A DNA stretch of 64,000 nt, from assembly GCF_000308495.1 (NCBI RefSeq), contig NZ_BAFU01000044.1, forward strand, positions 186,001 to 250,000. Direction: 5' to 3'. Below the pieces are notes generated by a model. It ran no database searches. It was not told where the DNA came from and saw nothing but the letters and a program-made list of their open reading frames with translations. The DNA is from Nocardia brevicatena NBRC 12119. Lineage in GTDB: Bacteria > Actinomycetota > Actinomycetes > Mycobacteriales > Mycobacteriaceae. Below are positions 33,094 to 47,147 of this stretch, one piece after another (position 1 is the first letter of the stretch; each line of letters starts with the position of its first letter). The translations under genes were made by a program, and so were the position numbers.

Positions 33094-33990
33094 TCAGTAG
33101 CTGTCCAGATCGGGTGGGGTGGGAGCGGGGCCGAGAATCCGTCCGGCTGTGCGGTCCCAGGCCCCGGCCCAGCTGCCGTCCCGGAAGGCGGTGCGCAGCA
33201 GGTCGTCGATGAAGGACACCAGATCGGCGTGGCCCCGGGCGACGCCGATTCCGTAGGGTTCCGCGCTGAAGGTGGTGTCGATCAGTTCGAAGGCGTCCAT
33301 ATCGCGGCTGCGCAATCCGGCCAGGATGGTGTTGTCCGTGGTCATGGCGGTAACCTGGCCGTTCTTCACGGCCTGGGCGCATTTGCCGAAGGAGTCGAAC
33401 AGCACATGGTCCGCGTGGGGCACCAGTTCGCGGATATGGGTCGACGACGCCGACCCCTCCACCGAACACACCGGCCGTCCGGACAGGTCGGCCGGACCGG
33501 TGATGTGGTCCGGATTGCCGGCGCGCACCATCAGCGACTGTCCGGCAATGTAATACGGTCCCGCGAAATCGATGATCTGCTTGCGTTCGTCGGTAATGGT
33601 GTATGTGGCGATCACCAGATCGACCCGTCCCTGTTGGAGGAAGGGCTCCCGGTTGGCCGAGACCGTCTCCACCCAGTCGATCCGGTCGGCGGGTATACCG
33701 AGCCGGGCCGCGATGAGTTTGCCCATCTCGGCGTCGAAGCCCTGGGGTCGATTCGTGATCGGGTTCATCAGCCCGAACAGTGGTTGATCGAATTTGGTGC
33801 CGATCCGGATCAACCCGGTTTCATGCAGTCGGCGCATGGTCGAGCCGGGAGGGAAGGAGACATTCGTGGCCACTGGGGGGTGATGGTCACCGGTGTCGAT
33901 CGGTGGGGCGCCGGAGTCGCAGCCGACAGCGAGTAGGACGGCGGCGCAGACCAGGCCGGCGTGGCGAAGCAGGCGCGGGATACGGGGCAT
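33094..33990 (-). CDS. ABC transporter substrate-binding lipoprotein (family 3)
   Basis: 298 residues. A lipoprotein signal ends at Cys24 (LLAVGC), so the mature protein is anchored on the outer face of the membrane. Family-3 binding signatures follow: LIRIGTKFDQPLFGLMNPIT, GFDAEMGKLIAARLG, QGRVDLVIATYTITDERKQI and DFAGPYYIAGQSLMV. The likely ligand is a polar amino acid or similar small carboxylate, as in the GluB group. The ATG at 33990 has GAGGG upstream. It lies between the ATPase and the permease genes. Confidence 0.9.
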   Translation of the reverse strand: MPRIPRLLRHAGLVCAAVLLAVGCDSGAPPIDTGDHHPPVATNVSFPPGSTMRRLHETGLIRIGTKFDQPLFGLMNPITNRPQGFDAEMGKLIAARLGIPADRIDWVETVSANREPFLQQGRVDLVIATYTITDERKQIIDFAGPYYIAGQSLMVRAGNPDHITGPADLSGRPVCSVEGSASSTHIRELVPHADHVLFDSFGKCAQAVKNGQVTAMTTDNTILAGLRSRDMDAFELIDTTFSAEPYGIGVARGHADLVSFIDDLLRTAFRDGSWAGAWDRTAGRILGPAPTPPDLDSY

Positions 33991-34001
33991 ATCGGTGTCC
34001 C

Positions 34002-34775
34002 TCAGCGGGGGAGTGTTCGGGTCAGGAAGTCCTTGGCCCGGTCGGTGGTGGGGGCGGTGAAGAAGACATCGGGGGTGTTCTGTTCGGCGATGGTGCCGTC
34101 GGCGAGGAAGATCACCCGATCGGCGCAGGCGCGGGCGAAACCCATCTCGTGGGTGACCACGACCATGGTCATGCCCTCCGCGGCAAGGGCTTTCATCACG
34201 TCCAAGACTTCCCCGACCATTTCCGGGTCCAGCGCGCTGGTGGGTTCGTCGAACAGCATGACCCGTGGACGCATGGCCAAACCGCGTGCGATCGCGACGC
34301 GTTGCTGCTGGCCTCCGGACAGTTGCGGCGGGTACGCGGTCGCCTTGTCGGCGAGTCCGACGCGCTCGAGCAGGTCGCGTGCGCGCTCCTCGGCGCGAGC
34401 GCGGCCGAGTTTCGCGACCCGGATCGGTGCGAAGGTGATGTTGTCCAGCACGCTCATATGCGGAAACAGATTGAACGACTGGAACACCATGCCGATCTCG
34501 GTCCGGACCCGCCGCAGTGCCGCTCCCTCGGTGGGCAGTGGCGTGCCGCGGTACTCGATCCGGCCGGTATCGATCGTCTCCAGCCCGTTGATGGTGCGGC
34601 ACAGGGTGGACTTGCCGGAACCGGACGGGCCGATGATCACGATGACCTCACCCTCGGCGATATCCAGATCGATATCGCGGAGCACAACCATGGTTCCATA
34701 GCTCTTGCCGACACCGCGGAGTGTGACGATCGCGGCGGGTGGGGACTGGGTGCCCGCCGTGAGGGCAGATGTCAT
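34002..34775 (-). CDS. Amino-acid-type ABC transporter ATPase
   Basis: 257 residues, GlnQ/GluA type. Walker A is GPSGSGKST, the signature is [15 protein letters not shown], Walker B is [13 protein letters not shown] and the switch histidine is in VVTHEMGFA. It energises the two permeases encoded downstream. The ATG at 34775 (MTSALTAG) has a short GAGG upstream; the frame is open further but antisense to the regulator. As the first gene of the operon it sits next to a regulatory gap with palindromes, divergent from the RpiR regulator. Confidence 0.93.
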   Translation of the reverse strand: MTSALTAGTQSPPAAIVTLRGVGKSYGTMVVLRDIDLDIAEGEVIVIIGPSGSGKSTLCRTINGLETIDTGRIEYRGTPLPTEGAALRRVRTEIGMVFQSFNLFPHMSVLDNITFAPIRVAKLGRARAEERARDLLERVGLADKATAYPPQLSGGQQQRVAIARGLAMRPRVMLFDEPTSALDPEMVGEVLDVMKALAAEGMTMVVVTHEMGFARACADRVIFLADGTIAEQNTPDVFFTAPTTDRAKDFLTRTLPR

Positions 34776-34832
34776 GGGCGCCTCGAATGCTGGTCTGGTA
34801 CGCGGGCCGGCCGGCATCGGTCCGCCGGTTGA

Positions 34833-34879
34833 TGCAATTATGTTTGCAAATAGAAAAGGAAGTGCAAAGGAATATTCCT
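34833..34879. promoter_or_regulatory. Palindromes in the rpiR/ABC operon gap
   Basis: A perfect 12-base palindrome AGGAATATTCCT lies at 34868-34879, and TTTGCAAA lies at 34843-34850. TGCAA recurs at 34833, 34845 and 34863. The stretch is AT-rich in a G/C-rich setting and lies between divergent genes. It is the best candidate for the RpiR-type regulator's operator and both promoters. Confidence 0.5.
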
Positions 34880-34929
34880 CAGGGTGGGAAGGGTGATGGG
34901 CGCCTGGTACGGCGGGAGAGAATGGTCGG

Positions 34930-35829
34930 ATGGAAGCAGAGCCCGTGGGCGAGGGACCGAGTACGTTCGCCGAATTGCTCACCGAACTCCGAGCCCGGCG
35001 CGACACCCTGTCGCCGGCGCACCGGAAACTGGCCGACCGGGTCATGGCCGATCCGGAAGCGGTCGCGTTCATGACCGTATCGGAGATGGCGGCCGCCACC
35101 GGAGTGAACGAGGCCACCGTGGTGCGGTTCGCCACGGCATTCGGGCTCAAAGGGTATCCGGGACTGACCAGATTGTGCCGGGAGTGGTTGCGCGAACAGG
35201 CCCAACTGCTGCGCCGCTTCGACAATCTGGAACAGCTGTCGGACGCCGACGGCGGAGTGCTCCCCCGCGCGCTGGCCTACGATCATGCCAATATCGCCAG
35301 AACCTTCTCCCGGATCGAGGAACAGGTATGGCGGACGGCGGTGCACCGGCTCGCCGAAGCGCCGCACGTCCATGTCATAGGGATGCGCAAATGCCATGCA
35401 CCCGCCTACCTTCTCGCGTATCTCCTGGGCATGCTGCGCGAAGACGTGTCCTTGATGACGGCCGCGGCCGGGGCGCTCACCGACGACCTGCGGGCGGTCC
35501 GGGCGGGGGATTGCTTCGTGGCCATGTCGATCCACCGCTACACCGCCGATACCGTCCGTGCCGCGCGGTGGGCGCGCTCGGTCGGTGCGCATGTGATCGC
35601 GCTGACCGACAATCCGGCGTCCCCGCTGGCAGCCACCGCGCACGAGGTGTTCTATGTCGATGCCTCGGCCGCCACCATGCTGCGGTCGATGACCGCGTTC
35701 GTCGCCCTCGTCCAGGCGCTGGCCGCCGAGGTGGCCCGGCACAACGGGCAGAATGCGCGGGCGGCGCTGTTGCAGGAGGAGCGGCTACTGCGCGACTTCC
35801 AGGTGTACGAGATGGACATCGCGGAATAA
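34930..35829 (+). CDS. RpiR/MurR family transcriptional regulator
   Basis: 299 residues. Residues ~10-90 form the HTH_6 domain ([53 protein letters not shown]). Residues ~125-270 are a SIS sugar-isomerase fold that usually binds a phosphosugar ([48 protein letters not shown]). The effector here may be different because the adjacent operon imports an amino-acid-like compound. It is divergent from that operon and likely represses it. Confidence 0.92.
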   Translation: MEAEPVGEGPSTFAELLTELRARRDTLSPAHRKLADRVMADPEAVAFMTVSEMAAATGVNEATVVRFATAFGLKGYPGLTRLCREWLREQAQLLRRFDNLEQLSDADGGVLPRALAYDHANIARTFSRIEEQVWRTAVHRLAEAPHVHVIGMRKCHAPAYLLAYLLGMLREDVSLMTAAAGALTDDLRAVRAGDCFVAMSIHRYTADTVRAARWARSVGAHVIALTDNPASPLAATAHEVFYVDASAATMLRSMTAFVALVQALAAEVARHNGQNARAALLQEERLLRDFQVYEMDIAE

Positions 35830-35899
35830 GTCACCGTTGCCGGTGGCCGGGAGCCGCCGGCCAATGCCGCGTCGGCGTCGCGGCCGGCGCAGCACACCG

Positions 35900-37090
35900 T
35901 CAGGATGCCTGGGCGGCCGGGGTTTCGGCGGGCGGCGTGACGACGCCGAAGAGCGATCCCGCGTTCATGGAATAACTCCGTTGCTGCAGACGGTTACTCG
36001 AATTGCCTTCGATGGTGTGGATTTGGCCGGTGTTGTAGTCCACGGCTTCCACGATTCCCACATGGTCCGGGGTTCCGTCATGCTCCCAGTCGAAGATGAT
36101 CATATCCCCTGGCTGGGCCTGCGATACTGCCCTCCGCAGCCCCAGTGCCTCGGCGTCGCTCCAGATGGCAGGTACGTAGTTCTCATTGGACCAGCCGACC
36201 TTGTAACCGGCCTTGTCCCACACCCAGGTAGAGAAGGCTGCACACCACGGCAGGCCCTTGATGTTGTACTCGGTCGGAAGGCCTGTCTTGCGGTATATCG
36301 GGACATTGTCGCCGTTGGTCTCGATAACGTCGTTCCCCAGCTCGTTCTGCGCCACCCCGACAATACCGTTCGGGGTGCCGTAACGGGTTATGGCGAGAGA
36401 GCGCGTTTCCGGCGTCCACTTCGAGGTCGGCGTCCATGGCGTCCGGCGTCCGGCGTCCGGTGCGTTACCGTAGGGGTTGCGCGGGAGGTCCGGTATCATT
36501 TTCTCGATATTGCCGGCGTCTCTTCGCATGCCGCTGTCCGCATCCTCGATCGTGTCGTGCACACGGTCCACCTCCTCCAGGATCAGGCCCAGCAACCGGT
36601 TTTCCTCCTCGGAGGTCAGGTGCAGGTTGCCATCGGGCTTCCGGGTCAGCTGGTGCTCCCCGGGCTTGCGACCCAGCTCGGCTCTGAGTCCGTCCGCGAT
36701 CCCCTTGACCTTCTGGAACGCCTGGTTCGAGGTCTTGAAGCTCTTGATAGAGCTTTCGTTCACATTCTCGTTCTGCATTCGAAGTTGCGAGGCCCTGTCC
36801 CGGACCTCGCTGTTCTTGCTGGTGTAGTTGTCGGCCATCACGGACTGCCCCGGATTGAGTTCCACGTGCTGGGCGCCGTCCTTGGTGAGCTCGCGTCCTT
36901 CTTCGCTGAGCATATTCTTCTTTGCCAGCCAAGCGATCATGTCCTGCTGTCCGCCGTCGAAGCCGGACGCGAACAGCACGACCGAACTTTGTATGTATTC
37001 ATGCGCCATGTCGACTATCGCGTTGAGACCTTCGCTGGCGTAGTCGGGATGCGGAAAAGGCTCGATCTCTATGTCTTTGAAGGTCGTCAT
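35900..37090 (-). CDS. CHAP-domain peptidoglycan hydrolase/amidase-like protein
   Basis: 396 residues. The C-terminal ~140 residues are a CHAP (NlpC/P60-like) domain: VGVAQNELGND, catalytic Cys283 in LPWCAAFSTWVWDKAGY, then AQPGDMIIFDWEHDG and the catalytic His in PDHVGIVEAV. The N-terminal ~250 residues are mostly helical (LNAIVDMAHEYIQSSVVLF, QNENVNESSIKSF), with no signal peptide, which suggests secretion by an ESX-type or phage-like route, or intracellular use. The ATG at 37090 has GGAGGG upstream; an open frame extends 25 codons further. A small helical-protein gene lies 184 bases upstream on the same strand. Confidence 0.85.
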   Translation of the reverse strand: MTTFKDIEIEPFPHPDYASEGLNAIVDMAHEYIQSSVVLFASGFDGGQQDMIAWLAKKNMLSEEGRELTKDGAQHVELNPGQSVMADNYTSKNSEVRDRASQLRMQNENVNESSIKSFKTSNQAFQKVKGIADGLRAELGRKPGEHQLTRKPDGNLHLTSEEENRLLGLILEEVDRVHDTIEDADSGMRRDAGNIEKMIPDLPRNPYGNAPDAGRRTPWTPTSKWTPETRSLAITRYGTPNGIVGVAQNELGNDVIETNGDNVPIYRKTGLPTEYNIKGLPWCAAFSTWVWDKAGYKVGWSNENYVPAIWSDAEALGLRRAVSQAQPGDMIIFDWEHDGTPDHVGIVEAVDYNTGQIHTIEGNSSNRLQQRSYSMNAGSLFGVVTPPAETPAAQAS

Positions 37091-37273
37091 GCGTGCCCTC
37101 CGCTTGGCGCGGTCCACGCTGCCGGTTTCCGCGGGCCGACGAACAGCATTCGTAACCTCACTCACCGAGAGATTCCTGGCACATGGTCACGCATGTGCGT
37201 ATGGCACAAGTATCGGGCATTCCCGGTATTGAAACGATGCCAACAACTTCCGGGTCGTGCGCGACCCCTCGTG

Positions 37274-37456
37274 TCACCTTCCGATGCTGCGCCACCGGGC
37301 GCTGAGGGCGGCCAGATTCCGCGCGCGGGATTCGATGCGGGGGAGCAGGTCGGCGAGCTCCTCTCCGGATATGTGTTCGGGGTCGAGCGCCAGTAGCTCG
37401 TCCACCGCCTGTTCCAAAGCTCTGATCTGCTGCTCGACGGCATCTATCGAACGCAT
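37274..37456 (-). CDS. Small helical protein resembling a DUF222 N-terminus
   Basis: 60 residues: MRSIDAVEQQIRALEQAVDE followed by LLALDPEHISGEELADLLPR and a basic end. Two amphipathic helices are predicted. The LDP-x-x-x-x-x-E-L pattern is like the first segment of DUF222/13E12 HNH proteins, but the nuclease part is absent. It lies upstream of the CHAP gene in the same orientation, so it may be an export or immunity partner of that protein. The role is unknown. Confidence 0.5.
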   Translation of the reverse strand: MRSIDAVEQQIRALEQAVDELLALDPEHISGEELADLLPRIESRARNLAALSARWRSIGR

Positions 37457-37500
37457 GTTCCAACAATAGCGTGGGGTCCGGGTAGGCTGGAGTGGTGGGG

Positions 37501-39821
<2,321 letters not shown>

Positions 39822-39825
<4 letters not shown>

Positions 39826-40756
39826 CCGCTTCTTCCCTCTCCGAACTCTCGGCGCTGGACAAGGCGCATGTACTGGCCGGTGCGCTGCCGTGGTTGCAGA
39901 AGTTCCGCGACAAGATCGTCGTGGTGAAATACGGCGGCAACGCCATGATCGACGAGGGCCTCAAACGTGCCTTCGCCGCCGATATGGCGTTCCTGCGTAC
40001 CGTCGGCGTGCACCCGGTGGTGGTGCACGGGGGCGGGCCGCAGATCAACACCATGCTGAAGCGGCTCGGGATGGAAGGGGAGTTCCGCGGCGGTTTCCGG
40101 GTCACCACCCCCGAGGTGATGGAGGTGGTGCGGATGGTGCTGTTCGGGCAGGTCGGGCGAGGACTCGTCGGCCTGATCAACGCGCACGGTCCCTACGCTG
40201 TGGGGATCTCCGGTGAGGACGCCCGCCTGTTTACCGCCACCCGGCGCACGGTGGACGTCGACGGGATACCCACCGATATCGGCCTGGTCGGCGATGTCAC
40301 CGCGGTCGACCCGGACGCGGTGCTCGATCTGATCGGCGCCGGCCGTATCCCGGTGGTATCCACCATCGCCCCGGACGCGGACGGCGTGGTGCACAACATC
40401 AACGCCGATACCGCGGCCGCCGCGCTGGCGGAGGGAATCGGCGCCGAGAAACTGGTGGTGCTCACCGATGTGGAGGGCCTCTATACCGATTGGCCCGACC
40501 GGTCCTCGCTGACCACCACCATTGATAGCGACGCGCTGGCGCGGCTGCTGCCGAAACTCGACGCGGGCATGGTGCCCAAGATGGAGGCCTGCCTGCGTGC
40601 CGTGTTGGGCGGGGTGCCCAGCGCGCATGTCATCGACGGACGTGTCCCGCATTCGGTGTTGCTGGAACTGTTCACCGGAGAGGGAATCGGGACGATGGTC
40701 ACCCCCGCCCGGGTGCGCGAGGACGCCGGGCGGCCGGACGGATACGGAGCCGAATT

Positions 40757-40760
<4 letters not shown>
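39822..40760 (+). CDS. argB: N-acetylglutamate kinase
   Basis: 312 residues, amino acid kinase fold. Phosphorylates N-acetylglutamate and is usually the arginine-feedback-inhibited step. KYGGNAM and VHGGGPQIN near the N-terminus bind ATP and substrate; VGDVTAVDP and [26 protein letters not shown] are the C-terminal signatures. Starts and ends with ATGA overlaps to argJ and argD. Confidence 0.96.
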
Positions 40761-43481
<2,721 letters not shown>

Positions 43482-43496
43482 GACCCGGCCCGCCGA

Positions 43497-45161
43497 TCAG
43501 GCCGTGGTCGGCACGAAGGTGACGGCGGGAGTGGCGGCATCGGTATTGGTCGGATCCGGGCCCGGCCCGGGCGCGGCGATATTCGCCGTAGGGAGGGTGC
43601 GGGGTGCGGGACGCAGTGTCGGGGCCTCCCGCCAGACCGGGTCGGCGGCCTGGAGTTCCAGGCCGAGTGCGATGAGGTCGGCCTCCCCCCAGGCCCGCCC
43701 GCCGAGTTGGACACCGAACGGAAGCCCGGTGGCGGCGGAGCGACCGGCGGGAAGCGCGAGCACCGGGACGCCGGTGTAGTTGGCCCAGGTGACCGGCGCA
43801 TGGCTTTCGAGTTGTTGGCTGGGGGGTTCATCGCGCGGCATCCGGTCGGTCATCACGCCCGGCAGCACCACCGCGTCGAGTCGCTCGACGCTCAGCATAT
43901 GGTTGTATTCCCGCTGATAGCGGGCTCGGTCGCGTTCCAGTTTCCAGTAGTCGGCCGCGGGTAGGGCCAAGGCGCCCAATGCCGTGCCGACGGCGATAGC
44001 GCCCGCCGGCGAGTACTGGTCGATCCGGTCGGCCCACTGTTGGTGGTAGGCACCGGTTTCCACGGCGTCGCCCGTCGCCAGGCCGGTGGGTTCGACGGGC
44101 ATGGTGATATCGCGTAGTTCGCCGCCGAGACGGGTGACCAGGTCCAGGAAGCGGGTCAGCAGCGTCGCCAGCTCGTTCGGCAGCGTGTCGGCCGCCGCAC
44201 GCCCGACACCGAACCGTTTACCGGCCAGGGGCTTGTCACCACCGGCCGCAACCAGCGGATACCCCTCGGGCGGGAGCGGCGGCGCGGCCACGGTCACCGG
44301 GTCCTGCGGGTCGACACCCGCGATGGCGGAGAGCAGCAGCGCGGCGTCGGCGATACCGCGTCCCATTGCGCCCACATGGTCCTTGGTCCACGACACCGGG
44401 ATAACGCCGTATTTGCTGACGCGACCGAAGGTGGGTTTGATCGCGCTCACCCCGCAGCGCGAGGCGGGGATGCGCAGGGAGCCGCCGGTATCGGCGCCGA
44501 GGGCCAGCGGAGCGAACCGCGCCGCCACCACGGCGGCGCTGCCGCCGGAGGAGCCGCCGACGATGGCGGTCGGATCCCAGGGGTTGCCGACCTGCGGGCA
44601 GGTGGTCGACAGGCCGAATTCATCGGTGTGCACGTGGCCTATCAGCACCGCGCCCTGTTCCCGCAGCCACCGCCACACCGTGGCGTCACCGGCGGCGATA
44701 TTCCCTTCCAGTAGCCGACTCGACGCGGTGAGCGGCAGCCCGGCGGCGGCGATCACGTCCTTCATCGCGATGGGGAGTCCGCAGATCGGTGGGGCATCTC
44801 CGGCGGCCAGTCGCCGGGCGGCCTGCTCGGCCTGGTCGCGCGCCATTTCCGGGTAGGTGTGCACCCAGGTGTTGAGGCAACCGTCGAACTCGGCGCTGCG
44901 CCGCAGGCAGGCGTCGAGGAGTTCGCGGGGATGTAGCTGCTTGGCCTGCAATAGGCTGGCCGCCTCGACCGCGGACAGCTGCGCCGGGTCGGTGGTGTCG
45001 ATCGTCGCGGGGTCGGGAAGCACTGCCACGGACGGAGCGGGTGTGCGCCGGGCGGGCGGTCGTGCCGCCGCTCGAGACTCCTGCGTCAGCACCGTCGCGG
45101 CGACCCCGGCTCCGAGTCCCGTTGTCCGAACGAAAGATCTTCGTGACATCCCCCGCGTCAT
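43497..45161 (-). CDS. Exported amidase (amidase-signature family) with Tat signal
   Basis: 554 residues. The N-terminus MTRGMSRRSFVRTTGLGAGV has a twin-arginine motif (SRRSFV), so export folded is expected. The amidase-signature triad is visible: Lys in PIAMKDVIAA, the Gly/Ser-rich stretch IVGGSSGGSAAVV with the cis-Ser, and the nucleophile Ser in GADTGGSLRIPASRCG. The C-terminal ~35 residues are Pro/Ala-rich. It converts amides to acids; the substrate is unknown. It stands at the border of argR, with its 3' end 15 bases away, and opposite in strand. Confidence 0.9.
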   Translation of the reverse strand: MTRGMSRRSFVRTTGLGAGVAATVLTQESRAAARPPARRTPAPSVAVLPDPATIDTTDPAQLSAVEAASLLQAKQLHPRELLDACLRRSAEFDGCLNTWVHTYPEMARDQAEQAARRLAAGDAPPICGLPIAMKDVIAAAGLPLTASSRLLEGNIAAGDATVWRWLREQGAVLIGHVHTDEFGLSTTCPQVGNPWDPTAIVGGSSGGSAAVVAARFAPLALGADTGGSLRIPASRCGVSAIKPTFGRVSKYGVIPVSWTKDHVGAMGRGIADAALLLSAIAGVDPQDPVTVAAPPLPPEGYPLVAAGGDKPLAGKRFGVGRAAADTLPNELATLLTRFLDLVTRLGGELRDITMPVEPTGLATGDAVETGAYHQQWADRIDQYSPAGAIAVGTALGALALPAADYWKLERDRARYQREYNHMLSVERLDAVVLPGVMTDRMPRDEPPSQQLESHAPVTWANYTGVPVLALPAGRSAATGLPFGVQLGGRAWGEADLIALGLELQAADPVWREAPTLRPAPRTLPTANIAAPGPGPDPTNTDAATPAVTFVPTTA

Positions 45162-45361
45162 CGGGCCCCGTCCACATTCTGGATGTCTCCGGTTCCGGCG
45201 ATATCGTGTCCTCCCATGCACTGCACCGGCAAACTCTATCGACACTACGCGTGTCGGCGCTGCGGCGTGCTCTCCCCGTCGCAGGGAAGGTCGCGGTTCG
45301 TTTGCCGGAGGTCGGCGGTGGCTCTGCGTATGGCAGTGGGCCGTCTCGCCGCCGGCAGTGG

Positions 45362-46096
45362 TCAAGGAGCTTCCGATAGCCGCCGCGCGGCGTCGGTTAC
45401 CGCGTCTATGTAGGTCTGATGTTCGCCGAGGCGGTATTCGAGAAAACTCATACTCAACGCCCAGGCGATATCGCCGTGGCGGTTGGTCACCGGCGCGGCC
45501 ACGCAGCACATACCTTCGACGGCTTCTTCGATATCGGAGGCGAAGCCGCGCTCACGCACTGTGGCGAGCTCACTTTCCAGCGCCGCCGGTGTAGTGATCG
45601 AACGCTCCGTGAGCTGCTCCATCACGATTCCGTTGAAAAGGTTTCGTATCTCCTTCTCGGGGCGATACGCCAAAAGTACTTTGCCTTCGGCGGTGCAGTG
45701 CGCCGGGAGACGCTCACCGACCCGCGTCGCGTTGATCCGCATCCCCACTCGGGGCGCGGCCTTTTCCAGGTAGACGATGTCGCGGCCGTGCCGGACCGCC
45801 AATTGCGCGGTCACCCCGTACCGTTCGACGAGAGATGCCATTGCTTCACGGGCCCGTCCGGCGATCTCCGAAGTCATTCGAGCGCGTTGCCCGAGTTGGA
45901 AGGCTCGCCAGCCGAGGCGATAGGAACTGCGGCCCGTACGCCGAAGCAGACCCAACTCGGTCATGGCCCGCATCCACTCCCATGTCGTCGTCTTGGTCAT
46001 CATGAGCTCACGCGAAACGTCACTGACGCTCCACTCGGGGATATCCTTGGAGAACAGGCCCAATACGCGTGTGGCTCGCTCGAGGCCTTCGATCAT
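45362..46096 (-). CDS. IclR family transcriptional regulator
   Basis: 244 residues. The winged HTH (GLERATRVLGLFSKDIPEWS, VSDVSRELMMTKTTTWEWMR) is followed by the IclR effector domain (ATRVGERLPAHCTAEGKVLL, RGFASDIEEAVEGMCCVAAP, HGDIAWALSMS). Family members commonly control aromatic catabolism. I chose the ATG at 46096 (MIEGLER); a TTG further up is unlikely. It is the last gene of the minus-strand cluster and the dyad at 51610-51624 is its likely binding site. Confidence 0.93.
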   Translation of the reverse strand: MIEGLERATRVLGLFSKDIPEWSVSDVSRELMMTKTTTWEWMRAMTELGLLRRTGRSSYRLGWRAFQLGQRARMTSEIAGRAREAMASLVERYGVTAQLAVRHGRDIVYLEKAAPRVGMRINATRVGERLPAHCTAEGKVLLAYRPEKEIRNLFNGIVMEQLTERSITTPAALESELATVRERGFASDIEEAVEGMCCVAAPVTNRHGDIAWALSMSFLEYRLGEHQTYIDAVTDAARRLSEAP

Positions 46097-46187
46097 GTCT
46101 TCGTTCCATCCGGATGTGCCGGGCACCGCATTCCGGCAAATGGACAAACCCGCGGGTCACGGCCTACGTGCCGGGCTCTCGACGGTA

Positions 46188-47072
46188 TCAGGGGGTCGTC
46201 GGCCGGCCGGTATGGGTACGAGCACTCAGGTAATTACCCACCAGTTCGTTGAAGTCGGCGGCACGTTCGACCTGGGACCAGTGCCCACACCGGCCGAAGA
46301 TATGCGCGTCCGCGTGCGGGATGGCGTCGAGCAGCTCCCATGTCCGCGAAACCGGAATAACGGCGCCTTGCATGCGGTGTATCAGCAGAACAGGCACGGT
46401 GACTTCACCGAGCAGGTCGAAATCGAGTGGCAGCTCGGTACGGTCACGGTCGCGCGCCGCGACAACCTGCGCGAGGCGGTCGGTCGCGGTGTCGTTGAGT
46501 GCCGCTCGGTAGCGCAGCCGCACCAGGTCGTCCGTGACCAGCGACTTGTCGACGACGAAGGACTCGAGGGTTCGCCGGATACCTGCCTCGGAGAGTTCCG
46601 GAGCGGCGTGACTCGCCAACGCCGCCGTCAGTGCGGCGCCGCCTGTTCCCATCGATACGATCCCGAGAAGCCTTTCGGGATGGTCGATCGCGAACTGGAA
46701 TGCGAGCCAACCTCCCAACGAATTCCCTACGATCCATGTCTTCTCGATCTCGAGAGCATCCAGAACGCGAATAGCGTGACGGACCCATTCGCGGATTCCG
46801 TATTTCGTGCCCTCGGCGACGACGGTCTGCCCGTAGCCGATGGAATCGATGGCAACGCAGCGGTTGCCTTTCGCCAGCTCCGGCAAGTTCGACCACCAAT
46901 TGGCGGCCGCTGTTACTCCGGTGCCCGAACCATGAAGGAACAGGACCGGAGTGCCGCTTCCCAACTCGTGATAATGGGTCAGTTCACCCGGCGCGGTAAC
47001 CAGCCATTTATCGGTGAGGCCGAAGAACGGATCGGTTTCGTATTCTGGAATCGGAGGTGGTGACACCGGCAT
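46188..47072 (-). CDS. Alpha/beta hydrolase, ring-cleavage-product hydrolase-like
   Basis: 294 residues resembling meta-cleavage product hydrolases (MhpC/BphD/HsaD) and N-formylmaleamate deformylase. Oxyanion HGSGTG, nucleophile elbow GNSLGG, histidine in FGRCGHWSQVERAADF. Where a D is expected (G-x-x-D-x-x-x-P) the sequence is LLIHRMQGAVIPVSRTW, so the usual catalytic Asp is absent or displaced. The context with LigA/LigB dioxygenase genes supports action on a ring-cleavage product. Confidence 0.85.
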   Translation of the reverse strand: MPVSPPPIPEYETDPFFGLTDKWLVTAPGELTHYHELGSGTPVLFLHGSGTGVTAAANWWSNLPELAKGNRCVAIDSIGYGQTVVAEGTKYGIREWVRHAIRVLDALEIEKTWIVGNSLGGWLAFQFAIDHPERLLGIVSMGTGGAALTAALASHAAPELSEAGIRRTLESFVVDKSLVTDDLVRLRYRAALNDTATDRLAQVVAARDRDRTELPLDFDLLGEVTVPVLLIHRMQGAVIPVSRTWELLDAIPHADAHIFGRCGHWSQVERAADFNELVGNYLSARTHTGRPTTP

Positions 47073-47147
47073 GTCCTTTCTGATGGTCTGTGCGCCTATG
47101 TCGGGGTGGGCGTGCCACGGTTGCTCGTCCCGTGCGGTGGCCCATAC

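Noticed and set aside
31529-33469. One long permease frame of 646 codons
   Set aside because: Only the part from 32419 downstream is permease; the rest is antisense-like sequence of the second permease gene. ATGA overlap and MSDTS start support 32419.
33094-34602. Binding protein with a ~200-residue N-terminal extension
   Set aside because: The extension is out-of-frame ATPase sequence. A lipoprotein signal starts cleanly at 33990 with a ribosome site.
45183-45413. Small plus-strand frame with CRRCGVLSPSQG, zinc-ribbon-like
   Set aside because: Only two or three cysteines are suitably placed, it overlaps iclR antisense and has no ribosome site.
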